NCBI RefSeq assembly: GCF_005222955.1
Contig: NZ_LWUA01000235.1
Location: 1 to 64,000, forward strand
DNA length: 64,000 bases
From: Blastococcus sp. CCUG 61487
GTDB lineage: Bacteria; Actinomycetota; Actinomycetes; Mycobacteriales; Geodermatophilaceae
Reading direction: 5' to 3'
Part shown: in pieces, positions 24,389 through 33,340 of the stretch
Layout of the letters: each line of letters begins with the position of its first letter
Position numbering within the stretch: position 1 is the first letter of the stretch
Translations under genes and position numbers: made by a program
Notes under the pieces: generated by a model
Databases searched by the model: none
What the model saw: only the letters and a program-made list of their open reading frames with translations
What the model was told of the DNA's origin: nothing

Positions 24389-24505
24389 TGCGGTGTCCCC
24401 CGGCGGTGTCGTCGTGTCGATGGCCGGCCCGGCTGCGCGTGCAGTCGGGCTCTGGACCTCGTATCGACGAGCCTGGAGGGGCGCCTGAGGAAGGCGAGGG
24501 GGGTT

Positions 24506-24523
24506 CTCACCCCTCCGGGTGAG
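24506..24523 (-). terminator. Hairpin CTCACCC/GGGTGAG after the citrate synthase unit
   Basis: A seven-base stem with a CTCC loop, 48 bases past the stop of the 63-aa gene. It is short and lacks a T-run. It probably separates this unit from the downstream hydrolase gene. Confidence 0.4.
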
Positions 24524-24571
24524 GGTGAACGTCGGGTGGCGCCCGGAAGGATGAGCGCCGGGGGAGAGCGG

Positions 24572-24763
24572 TTACGGAGCCCACCAGGCGCCGTGCCGGT
24601 GGACCAGGGGGATGCGCAGTTCGCCGCCGTCCTCGGTGGAGACCACGACCTCGACGGCCGTGATGCGCACCGGCCGGCCGTCCCCCTCGGTCTCGAGGAC
24701 GCTGCCGCTCGCGAGCGGGACGGGCGGGACGACGAGGACGTCGTCGCCGGGCGGTTCGGCCAC
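24572..24763 (-). CDS. Small unknown protein downstream of citrate synthase
   Basis: A 63-aa protein with no known family. It has a strong GGAGGAGG site before the GTG at 24763, which supports translation. The sequence is beta-rich and acidic (DDVLVVPPVPLASGSVLETE, VRITAVEVVVSTEDGGELRI) and ends HRHGAWWAP. It lies 129 bases after gltA on the same strand. Function unknown. Confidence 0.65.
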   Translation of the reverse strand: MAEPPGDDVLVVPPVPLASGSVLETEGDGRPVRITAVEVVVSTEDGGELRIPLVHRHGAWWAP

Positions 24764-24892
24764 GGGCGGACCTCCTCCAGGGCGACATCGGACGCGGGCG
24801 CCCTCACCGTAGGGGGCGGCCTCCTGACCTGCGCCCCGAGGCTCCCCGGGCGTCCGGGTCGGTGCCGCAGGGGAGGCCCCGAGGCCGCCCGC

Positions 24893-26182
<1,290 letters not shown>

Positions 26183-26259
26183 CGCGCCTGACGCTACCCC
26201 CGCGGACGCCGATGGGCTCATCGTCGGTGCCCGGCGATCCGCCGCGCTGACCTGGCCGG

Positions 26260-27576
26260 TCAGCCGGCGTGCGGGCCGACGTCGACGATCCATACGGCGG
26301 CCGCCCGGTCGGCGTGCCACCGCCCTCCGCGGGGGACCACGGCGAGCCACGGGTGGGCCAGCAGGGTCGAGGGCTCGTCGGCCGGGACCAGCTCGACGTC
26401 GATGTCGGTCCCCGCGGCCAGCGCCTGCTCGACCAGCGGCACCGCGCTCTCCACCGCCGACGACGGCACGGCCAGGAGGAGCTTCTCCGCCACCCCCGCG
26501 GCCGCGATCTCGCGCAGGGCCTTCACCGTGGCCTCGATCTCTGCCGCTTCGACCGCCGGGGCGGCGAGGGCGACCGGGTAGGTGCGGGCCCACACCTCCA
26601 GCTGCTGGGTCAACCGGCCCAGCAGCTGCGGCTCGTGCGCCCGCGCCCAGAGCGGGCCGGTGGCGTCGTCGGTGACCCCGGCGTCGATCTCGACCAGAGC
26701 CGCGGTCGCCAGGAAGACGGCTTCGTGCCACGGGCCGTGGTCAGGACTGCTGCCCAACGACACCAGGCGGGCTGCGGCGTGCTGCAGCAGGACCGAGTAC
26801 GCCCGGCGCCGCTGCTCGACCTCCGGCAGGAAGCCCAGCCGGATGCCGTGGTCGATCAGGCGGACCCAGTCCCGCTCGCCGCGGGCGATGGTCCAGGGCT
26901 GGTGGGTGTTCTGCCCGGCGTGCTGGCGGAAGCGGCTGAGCACCCGCGGCGTGTAGAAGGCCGGTCCCTGGGCCAGCAGGTCCAGCCACACCTTGACGTC
27001 GGTGACGACGTCGATCCGGCGGCCGTCCGGTTCCCACAAGGTGGCGAGGTCGACGGCGTCCCGTCGGAACAGCACGGTGGTGAACTCACCGATCGAGTTG
27101 GTGCAGGACTCCAGGATCGAGTTCCCCAGCTCCCACCCGTCGATGGGCCCCTGGCGGTCGCGCACGGCCGCGAGCTCGCCCAGCAGGCGGCCGTTCTCGT
27201 CGATCAGCGACCGCCGGGAGAAGGCCAGGGCGGCGCCAGGGGTCGCCTGCAGGCCCCGCGTCAGCTCGCGCACGCAGTCGGTGGCGAGGACGTCGTCGTG
27301 CAGCAGGTACTTCACGAACTCACCGCGAGCCGCCTCGAACAGCCCCGACAGGTTGTCGTGGGCGCCGACGTTGGTCTCGTGGCGGATGACCCGGATGCGC
27401 TCGTCCTCGGCCGCCGCCGCGGCGAGGATCTCCGGGGTGCGGTCGGTGGAGCCGTCGTCGCCGACGAGGATCTCCAGGGTGCGGTGGCTCTGCTCCCGGG
27501 CCGAGCGCAGCGCCGCCTTCAGGTGCCGCTCGCCGTTGTAGGTGGGGATCAGGATGCTGACCAGCGGCTCGGTCAC
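26260..27576 (-). CDS. GT2 family glycosyltransferase
   Basis: A 438-aa protein with an N-terminal GT-A domain of family 2: VSILIPTYNGERHLKAALRS, ILVGDDGSTDRTPEIL and FVKYLLHDDVLATD, the last being the DxD-type metal site. The catalytic domain ends near residue 260. The C-terminal 180 residues are helical, then a short globular tail of unknown role. The start at GTG 27576 is chosen because GGAGGAG lies six bases upstream; the GTG at 27591 would sit on that site. It is divergent from the acyl-modification operon with 256 bases between, and probably adds or transfers the sugar that the operon decorates. Confidence 0.9.
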   Translation of the reverse strand: MTEPLVSILIPTYNGERHLKAALRSAREQSHRTLEILVGDDGSTDRTPEILAAAAAEDERIRVIRHETNVGAHDNLSGLFEAARGEFVKYLLHDDVLATDCVRELTRGLQATPGAALAFSRRSLIDENGRLLGELAAVRDRQGPIDGWELGNSILESCTNSIGEFTTVLFRRDAVDLATLWEPDGRRIDVVTDVKVWLDLLAQGPAFYTPRVLSRFRQHAGQNTHQPWTIARGERDWVRLIDHGIRLGFLPEVEQRRRAYSVLLQHAAARLVSLGSSPDHGPWHEAVFLATAALVEIDAGVTDDATGPLWARAHEPQLLGRLTQQLEVWARTYPVALAAPAVEAAEIEATVKALREIAAAGVAEKLLLAVPSSAVESAVPLVEQALAAGTDIDVELVPADEPSTLLAHPWLAVVPRGGRWHADRAAAVWIVDVGPHAG

Positions 27577-27832
27577 GGGCGTCTCCTCCACGGGCGTCTC
27601 GGTGCACCGGGAGGCTCAGCACCTCCCGCGCCGGCCGGTCGGCCATCGGCAGGTGGCGGCCGTGCCGATCCAGCCGTCCAACCTAGCCGCGACGCGTCCC
27701 GGCTCTCGCTCCGTCGGAGCGCGTCGTGCTGTGAGGGACGGCGCACCTGACCCATGGTGACGATGTGACTCGTGCGCCACCGGGGACTTCCCGCCACCGG
27801 TCCGTAGCTCCACCCGTGTCATGGTGGATGAC

Positions 27833-28780
27833 ATGGCCCAGACGACCTTTCCGTCGGAGATGAAATCGTTCCAGCTCGACGGGGCCAGCTATCCCGGTCT
27901 GACGCGGATGGCGGAAGCGCTGCGGGCCAGGCACCGGTTCGCCGCGGACATCGTCGACCGTTGCGCCGCGCTCTTCGGCGCCCGCTGGGCCGACGAGTTC
28001 GAGGAGCTGCTCAACGCGCTGTTCCCGACGCAGGAGGCCGTGGACGCGGCGGTCAAGGGCTACGCCGGCTTCGCCATGCACTCGATGCGGCTGCAGGCTG
28101 CGTTCGAGCGCGACCTCGAGTACCGGTCGAAGACCTACGAGGAGGCCGCGGCCGAGGTCTACTTCAACGAGCAGCACATGATGGAGGAGTACCTCCCGGG
28201 CCTGCTGCTGTCGCACTTCCTCTGGCCGCACCACTACCGGCAGATCCGCTTCTTCGACGAGCTGTTCGTCGAGGCGATGCGGGTGGCCGGCGCCTCCTCG
28301 TTCATCGAGGTCGGGATCGGCACCGGCCTCTACTCGGGTCTCCTGCTGCGCCGGCTGCCGCATGTCCGCGGGACCGGCTTCGACATCAGCCCGTCCTCGA
28401 AGCGCTTCACCGAGACCCAGATCGCCGCGCTGGGCGTGGCCGACCGCTACGAGGCGCGGCTCCAGGACGTCACGCAGGTCCCCACCGACCCGCCGGCGGA
28501 GTGGCTGGTCTGCGTCGAGGTGCTCGAGCACCTGGAGGATCCGGTCGCCTTCCTGCGCGGCCTGCGCGCGACGATGGCGCCGGGGGGCAAAGCATTCATC
28601 ACGGCCGCCCTCAACGCCGCCCACGCCGACCACATCTACCTGTACCGCACCGCCGAGGACGTGCTGGCCCACCTGACGGAGGCCGGCTTCACGCTGGAGC
28701 AGTCCTTCGTCGGCGCTGCGTACAAGCCGTCCCGGCCGGGTGTGCCGGTCCCTCTCGCGGCGGCCTTCATTGTCTACTGA
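27833..28780 (+). CDS. SAM-dependent methyltransferase, first gene of the acyl island
   Basis: A 315-aa class I methyltransferase. The SAM-binding core begins near residue 160: SSFIEVGIGTGLYSGLLLRR, with the acidic loop in GTGFDISPSSKRFTETQI and the later motif EWLVCVEVLEHLEDPVAFLR. About 150 helical residues precede it. This recalls methyltransferases that act on sugar or secondary-metabolite scaffolds. The start at ATG 27833 has GGTGG five bases upstream; an in-frame ATG at 27821 is the alternative. The next gene starts four bases after the stop. Methylation of the island's product or of a sugar hydroxyl is inferred. Confidence 0.88.
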   Translation: MAQTTFPSEMKSFQLDGASYPGLTRMAEALRARHRFAADIVDRCAALFGARWADEFEELLNALFPTQEAVDAAVKGYAGFAMHSMRLQAAFERDLEYRSKTYEEAAAEVYFNEQHMMEEYLPGLLLSHFLWPHHYRQIRFFDELFVEAMRVAGASSFIEVGIGTGLYSGLLLRRLPHVRGTGFDISPSSKRFTETQIAALGVADRYEARLQDVTQVPTDPPAEWLVCVEVLEHLEDPVAFLRGLRATMAPGGKAFITAALNAAHADHIYLYRTAEDVLAHLTEAGFTLEQSFVGAAYKPSRPGVPVPLAAAFIVY

Positions 28781-28784
28781 CGTG

Positions 28785-29393
28785 ATGCCGTCCGCCGTCG
28801 CCTCGGACGAGGTCCGGACGGATGACCGGGTCCTCCGGGGGGAGTTCGTGAACCTGCGGCCGCTCGAGGTCGCCGACGCCGAGCTCACCCTGCGCTGGCG
28901 CACGGCCGACCGCGCGCGGTACCTCAACGACGGCGCGCAGACGGTGGAGCAGCAGGCCGCCTGGATCGCGGGCCGCCCGGACAGCGAGTTCAACTACATC
29001 ATCGAGCTGGTCGACGGCCGCCCCGTCGGGATGCTGTCCCTGTACGCGATCGACCCGGTCAGCCGCCGCGGCGAGCCCGGGCGCTTCCTCATCGGCGAGC
29101 AGGCCGCCGTCCAGGGCATCCCGGCCGCGGTCGAGGCCACCAAGCTCCTGTACGACCTCGCGTTCGACCGGCTCGGCCTCGTCCGCCTCTGCGGGATCGC
29201 CGCCGCCGAGAACACCCTGGTCATCAAGTGGCAGAAGTTCATGGGGATGCGCGAGGAAGGCCGGCTGCGCAACCACCTCTGTCTCGGTGGCAAGTTCCAG
29301 GACGGCATCTACATGGGGCTGCTCGTCGAGGACTACCGGACCAGGACACTGCCCCGAATGAACGCGCTCATCGCCGCTGCGCGGAACCGATAA
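28785..29393 (+). CDS. GNAT-family acyltransferase
   Basis: A 202-aa acetyltransferase of the RimJ/RimL-like GNAT fold. Motifs include VNLRPLEVADAELTLRWRTA at the N-terminus, the core strand NYIIELVDGRPVGMLSLYAI, and the acyl-CoA region EATKLLYDLAFDRLGLVRLC followed by AAENTLVIKWQKFMGMREEG. The family includes PseH-type enzymes that N-acetylate nucleotide aminosugars for flagellin. In this operon it could transfer the acyl group built on the carrier protein to an aminosugar. ATG 28785 is preferred; GTG 28782 is directly in frame before it. Confidence 0.85.
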   Translation: MPSAVASDEVRTDDRVLRGEFVNLRPLEVADAELTLRWRTADRARYLNDGAQTVEQQAAWIAGRPDSEFNYIIELVDGRPVGMLSLYAIDPVSRRGEPGRFLIGEQAAVQGIPAAVEATKLLYDLAFDRLGLVRLCGIAAAENTLVIKWQKFMGMREEGRLRNHLCLGGKFQDGIYMGLLVEDYRTRTLPRMNALIAAARNR

Positions 29394-29397
29394 CGAC

Positions 29398-29715
29398 ATG
29401 ACGAAGGACGAACTCGTGCTGGATCACGCCGCTGTGCAGGCCATCGTGCTGCAGGCCCTGGAGACCCTCAACGACGAGCGCGACGCCGACGAGAAGCTCG
29501 ACGTCGGCCCCGGCACGCGGCTCTTCGGCGCCGACGCGGAGCTGGACTCGCTCGCGCTGGTGTCCGTCATCGTCGACGTCGAGGAGGCGGTCTCGACCGC
29601 GTCGGGCCGGAGCATCAGCCTCACCGACGACCGCGCGATGAGCCAGGAGGTGTCGCCGTTCACCGACGTGCAGACGCTGACCTCCTACATCCTCTCCCTC
29701 CCCGAACTGGCGTGA
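29398..29715 (+). CDS. Acyl carrier protein 1
   Basis: A 105-aa acidic four-helix carrier protein. Ser51 in DAELDSLALVSVIVDVEE is the predicted phosphopantetheine site. The N-terminal 20 residues are longer than in typical ACPs. It carries intermediates of the adjacent ketoreductase, ketosynthase and dehydratase. The stop overlaps the next gene as GTGA. Confidence 0.88.
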   Translation: MTKDELVLDHAAVQAIVLQALETLNDERDADEKLDVGPGTRLFGADAELDSLALVSVIVDVEEAVSTASGRSISLTDDRAMSQEVSPFTDVQTLTSYILSLPELA

Positions 29716-30434
29716 CGGCGCCGAACTCGGTCTACGGGGGGAAGCTGGCACTGGTCACCGGGAGCCGGCGCGGGGTCGGCCGGCTGATCGCCGAGCACGT
29801 ACTCGACCACGGCGGACGGGTCGTGGGCTTCGGTCGGGGCGAGTCGACGATCGAGCACCCGGAGTACCACCACGTCCAGGTCGACATCGCCGACCCGGCC
29901 GCGGTGCAGCGGGCCTTCGCCGAGGTGAAGCAGGTCGGCGACGCGCTGCACATCGTGGTCAACAACGCGGCGGTGCTCACCTCCCAGTACTCGATGATCA
30001 TGCCCCCGGCCGCCGCCGCCGGGATGGTGAACACGAACCTGCTGGGCGCCTTCATGGTGTCCCGGGAGGCCGCCAAGCTGATGCGCCGGTCCAAGTGGGG
30101 CCGGATCATCAACATCAGCTCGATGGCCGTGGGGCTGGAACCGATCGGCGACTCGCTGTACGCGGCGACGAAGGCCGGGCTCACCACGATGGGCAACGTG
30201 ATGGCCAAGGAGCTCGCGCCCCTGAACATCACCGTCAACACCCTGGCGATCAGCGCGATCGCCACCGACATGCTCGCCCAGTTGCCGCAGGACAAGATCG
30301 GCGAGGTCGTCGCGGGCCTCCCGCTGCCGCGCTACGCCGAGCCCGACGACATCTTCAACGTGCTCGATTTCTTCGCGTCGGAGCGGAGCTCGTACATCAC
30401 CGCTCAGACGATCTACTTGGGGGGAGTGAACTGA
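29712..30434 (+). CDS. SDR ketoreductase (FabG-like)
   Basis: A 240-aa short-chain dehydrogenase with cofactor loop TGSRRGVG, NNAA motif in VVNNAAVLTSQ, catalytic Ser in INISSMAVGLE and YxxxK in SLYAATKAG. The fold and length match 3-oxoacyl-ACP reductase. Being embedded next to an ACP and upstream of a KASIII suggests it reduces a 3-oxoacyl-ACP to 3-hydroxyacyl-ACP. Coupled to the ACP gene by GTGA; the next gene starts one base after the stop. Confidence 0.92.
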   Translation: MTAPNSVYGGKLALVTGSRRGVGRLIAEHVLDHGGRVVGFGRGESTIEHPEYHHVQVDIADPAAVQRAFAEVKQVGDALHIVVNNAAVLTSQYSMIMPPAAAAGMVNTNLLGAFMVSREAAKLMRRSKWGRIINISSMAVGLEPIGDSLYAATKAGLTTMGNVMAKELAPLNITVNTLAISAIATDMLAQLPQDKIGEVVAGLPLPRYAEPDDIFNVLDFFASERSSYITAQTIYLGGVN

Positions 30435-30435
30435 C

Positions 30436-31122
30436 GTGGCCGGTGACGAGGCCCACGTGGTCGGGAACTGGGGCGGCGGCGCCGTCTGGCGGGTCACCAG
30501 CGGGAGCTTCCCGTCCAACGCCTACTTCTGCGAGGCCGACGTGCCGGGCGGCGGCGTCCTGGTCGACCCCGGCCTGGACGGGGCGGCCATCGACGCGGCG
30601 CTCGGCGCGCACGGTCTGCGCCCCCACCAGGTGTTCTGCACCCACGGCCACTTCGACCACACCGCCGGCGCGTCGTGGTTCCAGACCCGGTACGGCTGCG
30701 AGGTCTTCCTCCACGAGGCCGACGCCCGGACGATGAAGAGCTCCAACTTCCTGCTGATGGCGCTGCGGATCCCGGAGAAGGTCACCCTCGCCGACGTCAC
30801 CTACGTCGGCGACGACGCGACCGTCGACGTCGCGGGCGAGCCGCTGCGCTTCCGCGCGGCGCCCGGGCACACGCCGGGGTCGTGCGTGCTGGAGTTCGGC
30901 AACGCCTGGTTCACCGGGGACAGCCTGTACCGGCACGGCCTGGGGCTGTCCCAGCTGCCCGGCTCGGACGAGGAGACGCTGCGTGCCAGCCTGCTCCGCC
31001 TCTGGCCCGAGCTGACCGCCGATCGCGGCGTCTACCCCGGGCACGGGGAGTCGGGCGACGGCGCGACCGTGCGCACCGAGAACCGCCAGCTCGGCGCCTT
31101 CCTCGGCCTGGTGGCCTCGTGA
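30436..31122 (+). CDS. Metallo-beta-lactamase-fold hydrolase
   Basis: A 228-aa MBL-fold enzyme (glyoxalase II-like). The metal site motif is CTHGHFDHTAG (His70, His72, Asp74, His75), with His145 in APGHTPGSC and Asp162 in FTGDSLY. In polyketide clusters such enzymes release products or hydrolyse thioesters from carrier proteins. A thioesterase role for the ACP-bound acyl group here is likely but inferred. It overlaps the following KASIII gene as GTGA. Confidence 0.9.
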   Translation: MAGDEAHVVGNWGGGAVWRVTSGSFPSNAYFCEADVPGGGVLVDPGLDGAAIDAALGAHGLRPHQVFCTHGHFDHTAGASWFQTRYGCEVFLHEADARTMKSSNFLLMALRIPEKVTLADVTYVGDDATVDVAGEPLRFRAAPGHTPGSCVLEFGNAWFTGDSLYRHGLGLSQLPGSDEETLRASLLRLWPELTADRGVYPGHGESGDGATVRTENRQLGAFLGLVAS

Positions 31123-32144
31123 GCGGCGCACGCCCCGCGGCCATCACCATCTCCGGGGTCGGGCACGTCCTCCCGGAGCAGGTCGAGGACAACGAGACGC
31201 TGTGCCGCAACCTGGACGTGACCCCGGAGTGGATCGTCGAGAAGACCGGTATCGAGCAGCGGTACATCGCCGGGCCGGACGACACCGCGTCGGGCTTCGC
31301 CACCGTCGCCGCGCAACGCGCGCTGGCCATGGCCGGCGTGCCCGCCGACGAGGTGGACCTGATCATCGTGTGCACCTTCTCCGGCGACTACATCTACCCG
31401 CCGGTCTCGGCGAAGGTGCAGCGCGACCTCGTCGCACCGAACGCCCAGATCTTCGACGTCCAGGCCAACTGCACGGGCTTCGTCACCGGCCTGACGCTGG
31501 CCTCGGACCGGATGCGGGTCGACCCGACCGTGCGGAACGCCGTCGTCATCGGCGTGGAGTTCCTGTCGCGCTACATCGACCGGACCGACGTCAACACGGC
31601 CATCTACCTGTCCGACGGTGCCGGTGCCGCGGTGCTCAGCCGGGCGGCCGACCCCGACGACGGGATCATGGCCTCGGCCTTCCACACCGACAGCTCGAAC
31701 TTCGAGGCCGTCCGGATGCGCGGCGGCGGCTCGAGCTTCCCGCTGCAGGGCCGGGCCTTCGACCCCGCCGTCGACCTCATGGAGATGAACGGCATCGCCA
31801 CGTGGAAGCAGGCGATCACCCACCTGCCGAAGGTGGTCCGCCGGGCGTGCGAGAAGAGCGGCGTCGAGCTCGAGTCGGTCGACTTCCTGCTCTTCCACCA
31901 GGCGAACCTGCGGCTCATCGAGTACATCGTGCAGAAGATGCGCTTCGACCTGTCGAAGACCTACACCAACGTCGCCCGCGTCGGGAACACCGGTTCGGCG
32001 TCCCTGGCGATCGCGATGAGCGAGGCGGTCGAGAAGGGGCTGCTCAAGAACGGCGACACCGTGGTGCTCGCCGCGGTCGGCGCCGGCTTCAACTTCGGCG
32101 CCTCGGTGTGGCGCTGGCAGCTCCCGGTCCCGGCGGTGGTCTGA
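31119..32144 (+). CDS. Beta-ketoacyl-ACP synthase III (FabH-like)
   Basis: A 341-aa thiolase-fold ketosynthase III with the full triad: Cys118 in VQANCTGFVTGL, His260 in FLLFHQANLRL, and Asn290 in RVGNTGSASLA. FabH enzymes start chains by joining an acyl-CoA to malonyl-ACP; FabH relatives also join glyceryl-ACP to chains in tetronate biosynthesis. The neighbouring FkbH and ACP make both readings possible. It is unlikely to be the housekeeping FabH because no fabD, acpP or fabF follows. GTG start overlaps the upstream stop. Confidence 0.93.
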   Translation: MSGARPAAITISGVGHVLPEQVEDNETLCRNLDVTPEWIVEKTGIEQRYIAGPDDTASGFATVAAQRALAMAGVPADEVDLIIVCTFSGDYIYPPVSAKVQRDLVAPNAQIFDVQANCTGFVTGLTLASDRMRVDPTVRNAVVIGVEFLSRYIDRTDVNTAIYLSDGAGAAVLSRAADPDDGIMASAFHTDSSNFEAVRMRGGGSSFPLQGRAFDPAVDLMEMNGIATWKQAITHLPKVVRRACEKSGVELESVDFLLFHQANLRLIEYIVQKMRFDLSKTYTNVARVGNTGSASLAIAMSEAVEKGLLKNGDTVVLAAVGAGFNFGASVWRWQLPVPAVV

Positions 32145-32146
32145 CG

Positions 32147-33340
32147 ATGTTCACCGACTTCGAGTCGATCAACGTCGGGGACACCCGGTCGCTGGTCCGG
32201 ACCATCACCGAGGCCGACGTCCGCCGGTTCGTCGACATGACCGGCGACGACAACCCCTTGCACGTCGACAGGGACTTCGCCGAGACGACCGCCTTCAAGG
32301 ACATCGTCGTCCACGGCATGCTCGGCGCGTCGTTCATCTCCACCGTGATCGGCACCAAGCTCCCCGGCACGGGCGCGCTCTGGATCTCCCAGAACATGGA
32401 GTTCGTGCTGCCGGTCCGGCTCGGCGACGAGCTCACGGTGAGCGCGACCGTCGTCGACAAGCACGAGCGGGAGCGCCTGCTCGACCTCGACACCCGCATC
32501 GTCAACCAGAACCAGCAGGTCGTGCTGGCCGGGCGGGGCCGGGTCAAGGTGCTGACCACGGCCGCGCCGGTCGCGGCGGCCGAGCCGGAGGAGCGCCCGA
32601 AGGTCGCCGTCGTGACCGGTGGTGCGGGTGGGATCGGCCGGGCCATCAGCCGCCGGCTCGCCCAGGCGGGCTTCCACGTCGTCGTCAACTACAACTCCCG
32701 GGCCGACCGGGCCACCGACCTGGTCGGTGAGATCAACGCGATCGGCGAGGTCCGGGCGCTGGCCGTGAAGGCCGACGTCGGCACGGAGGAGGGGGCCCAG
32801 GCCCTCTACCGCGCCGCGATCGGGGAGTTCGGCGCGGTCAGCGTGTTGGTCAACAACGCGTCGCCGCGGATCAACCCCAAGCCGCTGGCGGCGCTCGAGT
32901 GGGCGGACGTGCAGGCGCAGCTCGACGTCCAGGTGCGGTCCGCGTACGCGATGACCCGCGCCGTGGCGCCCGGGATGGCCGAGCGCCGCTGGGGCCGGAT
33001 CGTGAACATCACGTCGCAGGCCGTCGACGGCCCGCCGACGCTGAACTGGACCGGCTACGCGATGGCGAAGGGAGCGCTCGCCGTGTTCACCCGCTACATG
33101 GCCGCCGAGCTCGGCCCCAAGGGCATCACCGTCAACGCGGTGTCCCCGGGGATGACCGAGACGGCGCTCATCGGTGACATTCCGGAGAAGGCCCAGCTGA
33201 TGGCCGCGCGGCAGACCCCGCTGCGGCGGCTGTCCCGGCCGGAGGACGTCGCCGCGGCCGTCGCCTACCTCGTCTCCGACGACGCGGGCTTCATCACCGG
33301 CGACACCGTCGCCGTCAACGGAGGGATGGTCATGCGATGA
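32147..33340 (+). CDS. MaoC dehydratase - SDR ketoreductase fusion
   Basis: A 397-aa two-domain enzyme. Residues about 1-140 are a MaoC/(R)-hydratase hot-dog domain with the motif DMTGDDNPLHVDRDFA (Asp35, His39) and IVVHGMLGASFIS. Residues about 150-397 are an SDR with TGGAGGIG, VNNASP, Ser290 in NITSQ, and Tyr304/Lys308 in WTGYAMAKGA, ending GDTVAVNGGMVM. In one chain it can reduce a 3-oxoacyl thioester and hydrate/dehydrate the 3-hydroxyacyl product. Two reductases in one operon implies two rounds or two substrates. Its stop overlaps the FkbH gene start as ATGA. Confidence 0.92.
   Translation: MFTDFESINVGDTRSLVRTITEADVRRFVDMTGDDNPLHVDRDFAETTAFKDIVVHGMLGASFISTVIGTKLPGTGALWISQNMEFVLPVRLGDELTVSATVVDKHERERLLDLDTRIVNQNQQVVLAGRGRVKVLTTAAPVAAAEPEERPKVAVVTGGAGGIGRAISRRLAQAGFHVVVNYNSRADRATDLVGEINAIGEVRALAVKADVGTEEGAQALYRAAIGEFGAVSVLVNNASPRINPKPLAALEWADVQAQLDVQVRSAYAMTRAVAPGMAERRWGRIVNITSQAVDGPPTLNWTGYAMAKGALAVFTRYMAAELGPKGITVNAVSPGMTETALIGDIPEKAQLMAARQTPLRRLSRPEDVAAAVAYLVSDDAGFITGDTVAVNGGMVMR

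Noticed and set aside
26246-26264. GCTGACC/GGTCAGC hairpin as terminator of the GT2 gene
   Set aside because: The stem is short and overlaps the stop codon; not strong enough to list as a feature.
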